Shown: positions 50,201 to 55,864, numbered from the stretch's first letter. The stretch is 64,000 nucleotides of DNA from Nectonema munidae (GCA_030549495.1 JAUIRK010000936.1:62001-126000), one strand, 5' to 3'. Program-made: numbers and translations. Notes: a model not told the origin generated them from the letters alone.

Positions 50201-52770
50201 AAATCTTTCGGAAATGTCGATTGTGATTTCATTAATTGTGAAACATGTTTGCCTACTAAAGGCTATAATATGGGCTGTTTTTGGGAAGGATTTGAAAATG
50301 TCGAAAGTAAATTCATTATAAAATTTTTGAAAATACTTTTTTTCATTTTATTTCTTTTTGTGATAGAACGATTCTTTAGTAATAGTGAAAACTCTGAAGT
50401 TCTTATGAATTTAAAGCTGAAAGATTGGCCAGGATCGGATGATATCGTGAATGTTATTCCTTTACATTTCAATAATTTCCACAATGCACTTCCCTTGCCT
50501 GAGTACACAAGGCGTGATGGCGAATATAATTTAGCTTCCTATCTTCCAGATAGCTTTGTCAAACCTGATTTAGGACCAAAAATGTATTCTGCATATGGTA
50601 TGTTGTGTTAACAATGTAATTTGTTTGATGTGCATTTTTTCTCCTTAGATTTCATGAAATCGAGCCTTTATGGCACAACAAATCTTCATATAGATATAAG
50701 TGATGCTATAAATATGATGATGTATGTAAGCGTAGCAAAAAAAGGTAGTGAAGTGGATCTTGAAGATTTAATTAAGAAGAATAGAGAGAGTGTAATTGAT
50801 TACCTTAAAGAAGAAACATTGATAAGTAGTGATCAATTGGATGCTGTGAAGTCAAGTACTAAAATTCCCGGTGCTATTTGGCATATATATAGTCCTAATG
50901 ACGTTCATAGGATTCGCCAGTTTTTAATCGACGTAACCTTCCTTTTCTCTCATTTTTATTTTTCTCATGACTTATCATTTTAGAAGTATAAAGATGAAGG
51001 AACGGTTTTATCTCCCTCTCAAGACCCTATTCATGACCAAAGAACTTTCTTATCTAAAGATCTTAACCTAAAACTTATTAGTGAGTACAATGTACATCCG
51101 TATATAATTGTGCAATTTTTAGGAGATTCCATTTTTATTCCTGCTGGTGCACCTCATCAGGTACATTTTATATAAATATAATGTCTATTACAAACTGATA
51201 GTCGTTTTTCTTGTGCTTAGCCAATTTTCACTATATTGAATGATAAAATAAACTGTTATGAATAACAGTTAAATTATACACTCATGTTATAACTTATAGA
51301 CTACTATAACCTAGCATTTAATAAGAGGAATTTTTATTTTCCGATAATAAAGATAAAGAAATGAGTAATTGAATGAATCAAATATCAAACATTTTTTGTC
51401 AGTCCGAATGGACCAATATCGTTAAAGTGTGATAAATTAAAAATATCAGAATAATAAAAAATTGATTCATTTTATTGATGATAGATACTGAAACAATCTT
51501 TATATGTGTTTTTTGACAAGAAAAACACCAAATTATTGAATTTTTATACATTTTCTACTGATTATTATTGGTACTTAAACCAGGTAGTGTCCGTTAACAC
51601 TCATTGAATCTATCGAAAGATGAGAATATGAGCCTTGCTATATTTTTATTTGTAGTCTCTTGAGCTGAAATAAACTCAGTGCCTTAAATCGAGTATATTT
51701 AACGACGATGTTTCTTTCAAAATTGGAATGAGAAGTGAATTCTCTATCGAATAAAACCTTTTTCCATCGATAAGGCAGCACTTAATTTCTTCTATATCAA
51801 TTTATCCACCCGATTTTCACTTGCAGGAAGTATTACTGCATAGAAGAATTGACACACAAAGATTTTCCTTCAAACTCATCTAACATTTGCTAAATGTTTA
51901 AATTTCATTGTAGGAATAATCAAAAACACAACAGTTCAAAAAACAAGCGTAATAACACAACAAATTTTGTAATAAAAAGTGGGCAGATTATGCACGTTTA
52001 CAGTTATAATTTTAAATGGGTTATATAAAATATTTATAAGGTAACTTTTAAAAGGTAACCTAAATTTGAAACCTATAGTTTCAAAATCAACACTTGTTAG
52101 ATATTCATATAGTTTCTAGCTCATAGTCTCCATTTTTCTAATTCAATATTCTCGCCAAAAGGAAAGTATTACTTTCTTGAAACCAATAAAAATACAACGT
52201 CTCTTTTTCCAGATTTTCTTTACTTTTTCGTTGAATGTGAATATGCGGTCTTAGTTGGCTAGAGACTACTTGAGATATTCCATTTTGAATGTGGTTCAGT
52301 AATCACCCACTGCTCTATGGACATCTTTGATATGAAGCGTGTTTGGCAATAAATGTTTGCATATATGTCTAATCATTTAAAATATTTATTTATAAATGTA
52401 TAATCAAAATTATTAAGAATTTTGCTGCTTAATTTTTGAAATTCAAAAAAATAATTTTCTTTTAACGGGTCGATTGAATTAATATACTTTTAAATTTATT
52501 CTGATCTACATTCCAATTTAATGTTTATTTGTAAAATTTCTATTTTAGGTCAGAAATTTAAATAATTGCATTAAACTTGCAGAAGATTTTGTCTCTCCTG
52601 AACACATTGGAAATTGTTTACATTTAACACAAGAGTTTCGTCACTTATCTGATACTCATAGCAACCATGAAGATAAACTGCAAGTCAAAAATATTATCTA
52701 CCACACTATAAAAAATGCATCTCTTTCCTGTCTTTGTTCTTGCAACAACAATGTCTGTAACAGTGAATGA
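18626..52770 (+). CDS. KDM3: KDM3/JHDM2-type JmjC histone H3K9 demethylase, 21 exons
   Basis: Members of this family remove mono- and dimethyl marks from histone H3 Lys9 in the nucleus, using Fe(II) and 2-oxoglutarate. I assembled exons by GT-AG sites and phase: 18626-18844, 18911-18980, 19038-19389, 20169-20271, 23608-23782, 27416-27475, 27529-27769, 36466-36593, 36649-37576, 37636-37730, 43218-43476, 43532-43773, 47489-47719, 48522-48631, 48683-48962, 49021-49349, 49964-50306, 50367-50597, 50649-50932, 50984-51160 and 52549-52770. They total 5,079 nt, or 1,692 residues plus TGA. Residues 1-840 are Ser/Asn-rich without a named domain. A Cys-rich region begins at CLEC (843), the zinc finger at Cys973, and JmjC fills about 1300-1680 with His1479, Asp1481 and His1618 as the iron ligands. 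The start at 18626 (gataATGG) has a good context, but upstream exons are possible. All introns keep phase, so the gene looks functional. The C-terminal half is certain to family level; the first seven exons are less sure. Confidence 0.9.
19390..20168. other. Intron between exons 3 and 4
   Basis: A 779-bp intron with a GT donor (cggttagt) and an acceptor in a T-rich context (cctctttcgtttaaag). It contains a GC-rich patch around 19751-19790 (gggggccggcgtgcc) and no recognised element. Confidence 0.5.
20442..20759. mobile_element. hAT-type MITE, 318 bp
   Basis: The ends are inverted: CAGGGGCCGGCAAAGT on the left and, on the minus strand, CAGAGATCGGCAAACT on the right. Flanking 8-mers (TCCTCTAC and CTCTATAC) agree only in part. 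It has no coding capacity. A truncated inverted relative lies at 23912-24035. Confidence 0.7.
21322..21634. mobile_element. MITE with AGGGGCGCA ends, copy 1
   Basis: The left end AGGGGCGCACATCC is inverted at the right end as AGGGGCGCAAATCC. A long G-run lies inside the left end (21348-21363) and a C-rich stretch inside the right. It is related to a second copy at 32336-32590 over much of its length (shared blocks include actggtctgga and tatacttccwg). It has no coding sense. Confidence 0.7.
22086..22216. mobile_element. TTAA-flanked MITE, copy 1 (123 bp between TTAA sites)
   Basis: TTAA at 22086-22089 and 22213-22216 bounds a 123-bp element whose ends are the inverted CCCATTTA and TAAATGGG. 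The inside (cgtctgc, tttgaatataaatcgtctgc) is shared, in reverse, with copy 3 at 31194-31329. TTAA target sites are typical of piggyBac-related non-autonomous elements. Confidence 0.7.
22500..23510 (+). repeat. Dispersed ~1-kb repeat, copy 1, containing SINE copy 2
   Basis: Left blocks (ttatagagtttcaac, acagcgtaacttaag), a tRNA-like head at about 22652-22730, and right blocks (acaatcgaacattata, aatagctagtcaaaatattc, tacaaaatgtaacaaacg) occur in the same order at about 33430-34400. Copy 1 has about 500 extra bases at about 22775-23290. Copy 2 carries a hAT MITE instead. Confidence 0.7.
22645..22775 (+). mobile_element. tRNA-derived SINE, copy 2
   Basis: The head has an A-box-like TGGCATGACAGGTTGG at about 22659-22674 and a B box GGGTTCGATTCC at about 22708-22719. 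It closely matches copy 3 at 33975-34150 (bases ctctatgggtggcat through ctcatcgatacc). The 3' body is shorter here. Confidence 0.75.
23608..27769 (+). CDS. KDM3: KDM3-like gene, exons 5-7
   Basis: Exon 5 (23608-23782) starts after TTTTAG with [13 protein letters not shown] and is Ser/Asn-rich. Exon 6 (27416-27475) reads [19 protein letters not shown]. Exon 7 (27529-27769) reads [20 protein letters not shown], then a more regular stretch ([21 protein letters not shown]) that could form a helix. Exon 7 ends in phase 2 (GG), which fits the T at the start of exon 8. The 3.6-kb intron between exons 5 and 6 holds a tandem array and transposon pieces. Confidence 0.65.
23912..24035. mobile_element. 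Truncated, inverted relative of the hAT-type MITE at 20442
   Basis: This is the reverse complement of about 20620-20750: gcaaactttttt at the end, then tagaaatgtttcataaa and accaaaaatgtt in matching order. The other end is missing. Confidence 0.7.
24332..24431. mobile_element. TTAA-flanked MITE, copy 2 (92 bp between TTAA sites)
   Basis: TTAA at 24332-24335 and 24428-24431; the ends are the perfect inverted CCCATTTGAT and ATCAAATGGG. Only the ends resemble the other two copies; the inside differs. Confidence 0.65.
24514..25010. repeat. Tandem array of a ~38-bp unit inside the intron
   Basis: The unit reads roughly GTGATTCTAGGTCCTGTT then AAAGATCATTGGTACCCCC. About thirteen units run head to tail, regular at the left and more decayed and shortened at the right. 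Almost every unit carries GATC. The array lies in the intron between exons 5 and 6 of the KDM3-like gene. Confidence 0.85.
25011..25730. other. AT-rich intron sequence
   Basis: Very AT-rich, with a partly duplicated block (catataaaatctaatarac and gcaaattagat near 25025-25090 and 25140-25200). No element is recognised. Confidence 0.4.
25735..26745 (+). pseudogene. Transposase-like fragment of unclear, possibly hAT-like, family
   Basis: From 26195 the + strand reads [13 protein letters not shown], then [14 protein letters not shown] change of frame gives [39 protein letters not shown] and [21 protein letters not shown] WDxK...RLPxLxSG...FDTxxxNTG order is what I recall from a transposase-like family common in invertebrate genomes. 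The Asp of FDT would be catalytic. It lacks the C-terminal half and has a frameshift near 26420 and several stops. The upstream piece (25735-25880) with Lys-rich helices may be its N-terminus. Confidence 0.5.
26760..27415. other. AT-rich intron sequence
   Basis: Sequence between the transposase fragment and exon 6. Nothing recognised. Confidence 0.4.
27770..28380. other. Start of the 8.7-kb intron
   Basis: AT-rich intron sequence after exon 7, with no recognised element. Confidence 0.4.
28385..28680 (+). pseudogene. CENP-B/Tigger-type DNA-binding fragment
   Basis: An open frame at 28459-28677 reads [20 protein letters not shown]. The FxASxGWLWRFxxRHxI-type motif is the second helix-turn-helix of CENP-B-like Tigger/pogo transposases. 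No DDE domain follows, so it is a short relic. It lies in the intron between exons 7 and 8. A possible exon-like reading just before it (28390-28455) does not keep phase with exon 7. Confidence 0.45.
28799..28886 (+). repeat. KDM3: Duplicate of the exon 8 acceptor region (decoy exon)
   Basis: About 88 bp match 36411-36500, including the T-rich acceptor (ttttttgtag here, ttttttgcag there) and the first 35 bases of exon 8, which are identical to the point gctgtac. After that the sequences part. It lies 7.6 kb upstream of the true exon 8, in the same intron. If used as an exon it would join exon 7 in frame and meet a stop at about 28920. Confidence 0.8.
28930..30295. other. Intron sequence without a recognised gene
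   Basis: Mostly AT-rich. A less AT-rich part at about 29340-29600 (cacgaaggactatctggagg, agggggagggatgtagggc) has no reading that I recognise. Confidence 0.4.
30300..30670 (-). pseudogene. hAT transposase fragment
   Basis: On the minus strand at 30425-30485 the reading is [20 protein letters not shown], the conserved LQLDEST catalytic Asp region of ZBED5/SCAND3-like hAT transposases. Upstream on that strand a broken reading ([10 protein letters not shown], then REKIQQIYY) fits the preceding part of the same family. Stops break it, and the rest is absent. No terminal repeats are seen, so the limits are approximate. Confidence 0.6.
31194..31329. mobile_element. TTAA-flanked MITE, copy 3 (128 bp between TTAA sites)
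   Basis: TTAA at 31194-31197 and 31326-31329; ends CCCATTAAG and CTTAATAGG. Its interior is the reverse complement of copy 1 at 22086-22216 (acgcagacgatttatattc and gcagacgaagatgaaatt), with a few differences. Confidence 0.75.
31330..32330. other. Intron sequence without a recognised gene
   Basis: AT-rich. A short GC-richer patch lies at 31565-31625. No element identified. Confidence 0.4.
32336..32590. mobile_element. MITE with AGGGGCGCA end, copy 2
   Basis: The left end CAGGGGCGCACATCC matches copy 1 at 21322, and shared blocks follow in order (aaaattattgg, actggtctggaa, ctatacttcc, atactagtt, aataggctttt). The right end has decayed or been replaced. Confidence 0.65.
32591..33425. other. 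Intron sequence without a recognised gene
   Basis: A second G/C-rich stretch at 32775-32825 (ccccttgaaattattggagg) may be the end of another MITE. Nothing else recognised. Confidence 0.4.
33520..33965. mobile_element. hAT-type MITE, 446 bp, with 8-bp target duplication
   Basis: The left end CAGTGGTTCCCTACC is inverted at the right end as CAGTGGTTCCCAACC. Flanking 8-mers are CCCCACAG (33512-33519) and CCCTACAG (33966-33973), one mismatch. The paralogue at about 22640 shows the unoccupied site (tatccactatagcatactc). Its ends match the autonomous hAT at 3612, so that family may have moved it. Confidence 0.85.
33975..34150 (+). mobile_element. tRNA-derived SINE, copy 3
   Basis: The A-box-like TGGCATGGCAGGTTGG and the B box GGATTCGATTCC are followed by a body (catagtttgacataagcgg, then agtgtcttgtcaatgaaaac) that recurs on the minus strand in copy 4. 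It ends in a ttacctttaccttat repeat-like tail. Confidence 0.75.
34410..34685. other. AT-rich intron sequence
   Basis: No element recognised. Confidence 0.4.
34688..34810. repeat. Purine-rich tandem repeat, ~24-bp unit
   Basis: Units such as gagagaagagagcttga and gagcatgaatgagagaag repeat about five times with variation. The strand is almost free of pyrimidines apart from the regular ctt/t positions. Confidence 0.75.
35135..35245. repeat. G-run block, possible MITE core
   Basis: Twelve Gs in a row (35144-35155), then GTGGGGGTGG, then a C-rich counterpart (tgccccctccctg) and gggggagggggcgac. The arms could pair or form a G-quadruplex. It resembles the G-rich ends of the MITE at 21322, but the full ends are not seen. 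Confidence 0.5.
35250..36465. other. End of the 8.7-kb intron
   Basis: AT-rich. A lone hAT-like right end (ggttgggaagcactg) lies at about 35602-35616 without a left partner, and a (TA)n run lies at 36050-36066. The intron ends at ttttttgcag (36465). Confidence 0.45.
36466..37730 (+). CDS. KDM3: KDM3-like gene, exons 8-10 (Ser-rich, twin LDL(S/T)L motifs)
   Basis: Exon 8 (36466-36593) reads [20 protein letters not shown] and ends with a basic patch ([15 protein letters not shown]). After a 55-bp intron, exon 9 (36649-37576) is the longest exon: Ser-rich, with [20 protein letters not shown], followed by two copies of a short motif, VILDLTLPK (nt 37347-37373, residues 683-691) and [11 protein letters not shown] (nt 37419-37451, residues 707-717). 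Exon 10 (37636-37730) ends in a Ser run ([12 protein letters not shown]). The motifs resemble the PxDLSxK docking motif of the corepressor CtBP; that they bind it is inference. Confidence 0.75.
37731..39150. other. Start of the 5.5-kb intron
   Basis: Intron sequence after exon 10 (donor GTAAGA). No transposon is recognised in this part. A short open reading at about 38160-38275 has no recognised match. Confidence 0.4.
39155..40302 (-). mobile_element. Merlin-type (ISXO2/IS1595-like) DNA transposon
   Basis: The ends are inverted C/G-rich repeats: ctccccccccacccactcta at about 39154 and, at the right, agagtggggggat (40290-40300). A third, internal, copy of the end (ttagagtgggaaggag) lies at about 39258. 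The transposase is in reverse between about 39394 and 40190. The size of about 1.15 kb fits Merlin elements. It lies in the intron between exons 10 and 11. Confidence 0.75.
39394..40190 (-). pseudogene. Merlin (ISXO2-like) transposase, broken
   Basis: From about 40030 the minus strand reads [20 protein letters not shown] and [15 protein letters not shown] (helix-turn-helix side). Then come [20 protein letters not shown] and [11 protein letters not shown] (first catalytic Asp in EIDES, 39688-39906), then in another frame [15 protein letters not shown] (second Asp region). A third frame (39394-39603) gives [19 protein letters not shown]. At the place where the family usually has Glu in a HTxxIExxW motif there is Gln (NIQRMW). 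At least two frameshifts occur. Confidence 0.8.
40310..40790. other. Intron sequence
   Basis: AT-rich sequence between the Merlin and the LINE tail. Nothing recognised. Confidence 0.4.
40795..41530 (-). mobile_element. LINE fragment: C-terminal part of ORF2
   Basis: On the minus strand 41254-41463 reads [20 protein letters not shown] then [15 protein letters not shown], the usual region after the reverse-transcriptase core. The stretch 40918-41106 reads [20 protein letters not shown] and [14 protein letters not shown], the end region of CR1/jockey-like ORF2. It is 5'-truncated and broken by stops between the two pieces. The 3' end lies at about 40795. Confidence 0.7.
41591..41682. repeat. 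92-bp dispersed repeat, copy 1
   Basis: This 92-bp block is identical, base for base, to 43936-44027. It is built of ~16-17-base variants of a gacayttwrgctaa-like motif (ggacactttagctaac, agacatttggcctaat, aacatttgaagaac). Confidence 0.9.
41700..42715 (-). pseudogene. piggyBac-type transposase 2, broken
   Basis: The minus-strand frame 42419-42712 is an acidic N-terminus ([34 protein letters not shown]), usual for piggyBac proteins. Downstream 41742-41954 reads [20 protein letters not shown], which matches the KYGIKIWxLCDSKTGYxLN block of the DDE region. The middle is lost in frameshifts and the C-terminus is not seen. The 92-bp repeat copies lie on either side of this region in direct orientation. 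Confidence 0.55.
42960..43105 (-). mobile_element. tRNA-derived SINE, copy 4
   Basis: On the minus strand the order is gataactcaaggtcttg, B box GGGTTCGATCCC (about 43069-43080), then cctactttcctcatagtttg and gtgtcttctcgatgaaatc. The first part matches copy 1 and the body matches copy 3, which ties the four copies into one family. It lies 113 bp upstream of exon 11. Confidence 0.7.
43218..43773 (+). CDS. KDM3: KDM3-like gene, exons 11-12 (Cys-rich and linker region)
   Basis: Exon 11 (43218-43476) starts after TACTTTAG and encodes [20 protein letters not shown] followed by [16 protein letters not shown]. It matches the KDM3 block in which a C..C knuckle is followed by a CRFYxFR-type sequence. 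A 55-bp intron (43477-43531) separates exon 12 (43532-43773), with [20 protein letters not shown] then [14 protein letters not shown]. This is the KDM3 GFS...WLP linker before the zinc finger. It ends at GT (43774) in phase 1, giving Ser across the junction. Confidence 0.88.
43936..44027. repeat. 92-bp dispersed repeat, copy 2
   Basis: Identical to 41591-41682, in the same orientation. It lies 160 bp after exon 12, so the two copies bracket exons 11 and 12. Confidence 0.9.
44147..46945 (-). mobile_element. Tigger/pogo DNA transposon
   Basis: The left end CAGTAAACTCTCTC at 44147 follows TA and is the Tigger-type terminal repeat. A subterminal ttttccgagatcacagtttccgg lies at about 44269. The right end is a decayed inverted partner (ggataagcggttta, about 46925-46938), so that limit is approximate. 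The transposase is in reverse, about 45190-46640. The element fills most of the intron between exons 12 and 13. Confidence 0.7.
45190..46640 (-). pseudogene. Tigger/pogo transposase, broken
   Basis: The minus strand begins at about 46640 with [20 protein letters not shown] and [18 protein letters not shown] (first helix-turn-helix), then a CENP-B-type second part ([16 protein letters not shown]) at about 46250. The DDE domain follows: [10 protein letters not shown] (first Asp) at about 46100, [20 protein letters not shown] and [18 protein letters not shown] (about 45740-45860). Several stops and frameshifts break it. The later part (45200-45600) is Glu/Lys-rich and decayed. Confidence 0.8.
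46946..47488. other. Intron sequence before exon 13
   Basis: AT-rich, with no recognised element. It ends at tttttatag (47488). Confidence 0.45.
47489..47719 (+). CDS. KDM3: KDM3-like gene, exon 13 (zinc finger)
   Basis: The exon reads [18 protein letters not shown], then [20 protein letters not shown]. This is the signature treble-clef zinc finger of KDM3A/B/C, with Cys pairs in CDVC, CIRC and CIDC. In this family the finger lies before the JmjC domain and is needed for activity. The end of the exon (STAQIIPNN) matches the TQIIP block of vertebrate KDM3. The preceding intron carries the Tigger element. Confidence 0.93.
47720..48521. other. Intron between exons 13 and 14
   Basis: An 802-bp AT-rich intron with GTATTT donor and atattttag acceptor. 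No element recognised. Confidence 0.5.
48522..49349 (+). CDS. KDM3: KDM3-like gene, exons 14-16 (linker between zinc finger and JmjC)
   Basis: Exon 14 (48522-48631) reads [20 protein letters not shown]. Exon 15 (48683-48962) is Asn/Ser-rich and ends before a Ser run; the donor at 48963 (AGTAGC) is chosen because it keeps phase with exon 16. Exon 16 (49021-49349) includes [20 protein letters not shown] and a small Cys-containing stretch ([14 protein letters not shown]). The introns are 51 and 58 bp. Intron 48632-48682 is in frame and has no stop, so retention would keep the frame open. Confidence 0.8.
49350..49963. other. Intron between exons 16 and 17
   Basis: A 614-bp intron (donor GTAAAT, acceptor tttctttttag). 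It holds a TTAACCCATTAGTGATCAAG block at 49484-49503 resembling the left end of the TTAA MITEs, and gatcaagtgtcaa occurs again at about 49672. A right end was not found. Confidence 0.45.
49964..52770 (+). CDS. KDM3: KDM3-like gene, exons 17-21 (JmjC demethylase domain)
   Basis: Exon 17 opens with [20 protein letters not shown] and reaches [13 protein letters not shown], the KDM3 start of JmjC. Exon 18 (50367-50597) gives [11 protein letters not shown] and [20 protein letters not shown]. Exon 19 (50649-50932) gives [20 protein letters not shown] with the iron ligands His1479 and Asp1481, then [11 protein letters not shown]. Exon 20 (50984-51160) gives DPIHDQ and [18 protein letters not shown] with the third ligand His1618. 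Exon 21 (52549-52770) gives [33 protein letters not shown] and [12 protein letters not shown]. All catalytic residues are present. The 60-bp intron 50307-50366 is stop-free and in frame. The domain is collinear with vertebrate KDM3A/B without large gaps. Confidence 0.95.
51161..52548. other. Intron between exons 20 and 21
   Basis: A 1.39-kb intron (donor GTACAT, acceptor ctattttag). It is AT-rich with some GC-richer patches (51590-51830, 52230-52340). I recognise no element in it. Confidence 0.5.
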
Positions 52771-53280
52771 GTTTTATTTTTTAATTCAGAGAATTAATTT
52801 CTTTTATCCTTTATACGTACATATCCTTACATTTAATGTACTTTTTGTGTATACACATTTGATATATATAACAAAGTTCATATTATATTTAATGTATGGA
52901 AACATCTAGCCACGATGGTCTTTGAACGATAAATTGTAAACTTTCCTATTATATTCAAATATTTTTATCCTTTTCCACTTGAATTAAATTTTGTCATTTT
53001 TCAATTTAAATTCTTTTCTATACAAAGTTTGTGAATATTATGCTTTTTTATTTGTGTATAGCACATGTTATTATTATTATTTACCTTTTTTTAGCAAACG
53101 GCAAACTCTTTTCTGTATTCAAAATATTTATGCAAATACAAGCTTTAAGTTTTAATGTTTTTATACTTATTACTACATTTTTTATTTATTCGCATATTTA
53201 CTTATTTTGTAATAAAATTTATAGAATTTCACTAAAATAGTACTGTCTCACTTAATTTTTATATTTTAGCCAAAGCTAAT
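52771..53280 (+). other. KDM3: Probable 3' UTR and downstream sequence
   Basis: AT-rich sequence after the stop of the KDM3-like gene. AATAAA at about 53212-53217 (gtaataaaattt) is a candidate polyadenylation signal about 440 bases after the stop. Nothing else is recognised. Confidence 0.4.
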
Positions 53281-53284
53281 TTTA

Positions 53285-53460
53285 TCTTCAATGTTATGAA
53301 GGGTGTAGGGAGATGTCAATCTCTAGATTCTTTGCGTCACCATCGTTGAGTCCAAGATAATTGAGTTGTTGACCGTCTTTCCATCTTTTGCGTTATTTTT
53401 CCCTACTTCTCGTTCCAACCAATTTCTTGTTCAATGCATAACGTACAACATCATATTTTT
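53285..53460 (-). mobile_element. RTE-type LINE 3' fragment
   Basis: The minus strand reads DVVRYALNKKLVGTRSREK, stop, RKRWKDGQQLNYLGLNDGDA. This is the same C-terminal ORF2 block as the piece at 11902-12153 (VRKAF...GKRKRGRPCKRWKDG). It is 5'-truncated and has at least one stop. Confidence 0.65.
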
Positions 53461-53479
53461 TTTTTATAAAACATGCCCA

Positions 53480-54430
53480 TTAGGGTGATTCGTAAAAAAA
53501 TTGAATTTTCAAAATGACACCATTCACAATTAAGGAGCAACAGTGGCCAGATACAAGTGGTCATACTGAATTTTAGCAAATTTAAAAAAAAGTTCCCCCT
53601 CTAAGTAAAGTATAAATCAAAATATTCCAATATATCAAATACTTATGAAAAATTTATTCAATTATTTTATTTTATTTATTAATTTTTTTTCAGATTTTAA
53701 TAATTATCATGTCTTGGACTTGGTACTGAAACCCGTGTTAAACTATCTTTTTCCTGAAAAAACAACAAAACTGCAGTTGAGCTATTCCTTTATTCAAAGT
53801 ATAATGAGGAATTATAAGTGTCTTCAAGAAACTTATAGCAAGCTATTCTTGATTGAGGTGCCTAAAAGTGATAATCTTGGATGGCGTGATGATTACAAGT
53901 TTATGAATTGTGCATGAGCTATCGACACTTAAATGAGTTTTCAGTGGCCCTTGGTTTCTTCCCAACATTATGATGATATGAGAAATTGTTGAAAGCCATT
54001 GAAAAGACCCAATGTATTAAAGCTTTAAAATCCTTCAGACCACATTGAAAAAGGGAGAAGTCGAGATTAGATATAGCCAGGACGAATCAGAATGCTGAAA
54101 AAGCAATAAAATTAGAGTAACTACATAACAATTCGAAAAAATTTGAGTATTTAAACATGAAGTTTATAGGAAAAAATGAATTCTGATTAATCGCACATTC
54201 ACATTTTTCTTTCTCAAAATAAACTTTAATATGAAATTGATTATAAACCATTTTTTGAAAAATTAAATAATTTTTTTAGTTAAATAAAATAAGTCATATT
54301 TTCATTTTTTACGAAAAAGGAGGGGAGAGTTTTTTTTATTTTTTTGCAAAAAAAAGTTTCAAATTCTTGATTTATGCATAAAAGCTTCTCCGTTTCAAAA
54401 AAAATTTTTCCTAGGGAATCACCATTGCCC
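53480..54430 (+). mobile_element. Unclassified element with inverted ends and a short transposase-like frame
   Basis: The left end (agggtgattcgtaaaaa, 53482) and the right end (on the minus strand, atggtgattccctagg) share a GGTGATTC core in inverted orientation about 940 bp apart. Inside, an open frame at 53645-53917 ends DNLGWRDDYKFMNCA. A WRDDYKFL-type motif occurs, as I recall, in uncharacterised repetitive proteins of invertebrates; I cannot name the family. No target duplication is evident. The frame breaks just after the motif. Confidence 0.4.
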
Positions 54431-54514
54431 ATACTACCTGAGTTTTATCTATAATATAATAAGAAATTAGTAAAAACCCAAAATGGGCTAGGGGGCCACA
54501 TTTTTTTCTAAGTT

Positions 54515-55860
54515 AATTTGTTTCTAAGGTAATGTAAGTTATTCCTTCTACCAAAGCATGTTAATTGCTTTTGTACCAAACATGTTTCACAAACGACTTT
54601 GGCGTGCTCCAAACGCAAATGCAATTTACAAATAGAACAATAATATTTTGTCAGTCTTGCTTTTTTTGAATTGGCACATGGCAAACATCTTTTTCGTTTT
54701 AGACTGTGAACTTACAAATGATGTTTCAATTGCATTTGCAGAATTTGATGCTTGTGAGTTACAAATAAGTTGTAGTTTTTGTTGTAAAATCAAAGGTATT
54801 GCTTTTTTCAATTCACTTCTCCTTTTCAAGTGCTATTTGACTAATTGGTCAGATAATGCTTTCAAAAACTTTTTCCTACTAGGATATTTTATACCATTAT
54901 GTTCAATACTTGAGCATTTATTCCACTTATATTCCAAATTGGGAAAAAACAACCATTGGCCATCTTTTTGTGTTTCTAGCTACATTATAGCTTTCACACA
55001 TCTTGTCTATGACATACACCATATTTTGTTCTATTATAAAACGTAATAACTTCGGGCTTATTTCTTTCTTTAGAGTCCTCATCATTATGCAAACTTGAAG
55101 CCATAATAACATTGAACAGTTTTGATGAAATCCAAATAAACTTGAAAATTCTTCGCTTTTTTTGTTGCAACAAATTCTTTGGGGATCTCAGTTTTTACAA
55201 TTTTTCACAAACATTTCAAACACCTTTCTAATTGGAGCAAAACAATCGACGTTTTTTCTTTCTTGCAGAGTATCATAGTCATCAAAATGTAAATTGAAAT
55301 TTTCTATTCCATTTCCATCAGTTGCCCAAATATCTTCAAGATTTTGCCTGTTGCTGTGTAGTAAGCCTGCAAGATATAAAAGTCCAATATACGCTTTCAA
55401 TTCAATTAGATATGTAAGCTTAGCATCTCTTTCTTTGGACAATATTTAGAGTTTCTTTCTATGTATTGGTTTGTATAACTAATTCATTCAATATATCCAT
55501 ATCAATCAAACAACTACAAATATCTAAAGCATTTTTTTAATTTGTTGCTATTCCACGAACACAAAGCAAATGGAGCAAAATATTCTGTGGTTTTGTCTTA
55601 CAACGTTTTTTAAATTTCTTCGCTCATATAGGTTTTTATCTTTTCCAATATAAACATCTTTTTGTTCTTCATTTTTATAATCTTTTAAAACTACAATTTT
55701 CTAGGTGTGCTTCACTATTAGAATCACTACTTTGAACTTCTACATTATCCATTTCTTCTGAGTCAGCTTCAGAATAATCTTCTATTTCATTTTCACTTTC
55801 ATTTTGAACAAGGAGTGTAAAAACTTCTTTATCTATATTTTCTTCCATTTTATGTAAACA
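54515..55860 (-). pseudogene. piggyBac-type transposase 3, broken
   Basis: From an ATG at about 55849 the minus strand reads NESENEIEDYSEADSEEMDN, an acidic N-terminus. The stretch 55188-55442 reads KERDAKLTYLIELKAYIGLL, YLAGLLHSNRQNLEDIWATD and LQERKNVDCFAPIRKVFEMF, the first conserved piggyBac block. At about 55030-55090 is TFYNRTKYGV, the YYNxTKxGVD block, and KKMANGCFFPIWNISGINA. The C-terminal Cys-rich region (CLPCANSKK, HAKVVCETC) follows to about 54540. Many stops occur; much of the DDE core is missing. Terminal repeats were not found. Confidence 0.75.
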
Positions 55861-55864
55861 AAAG

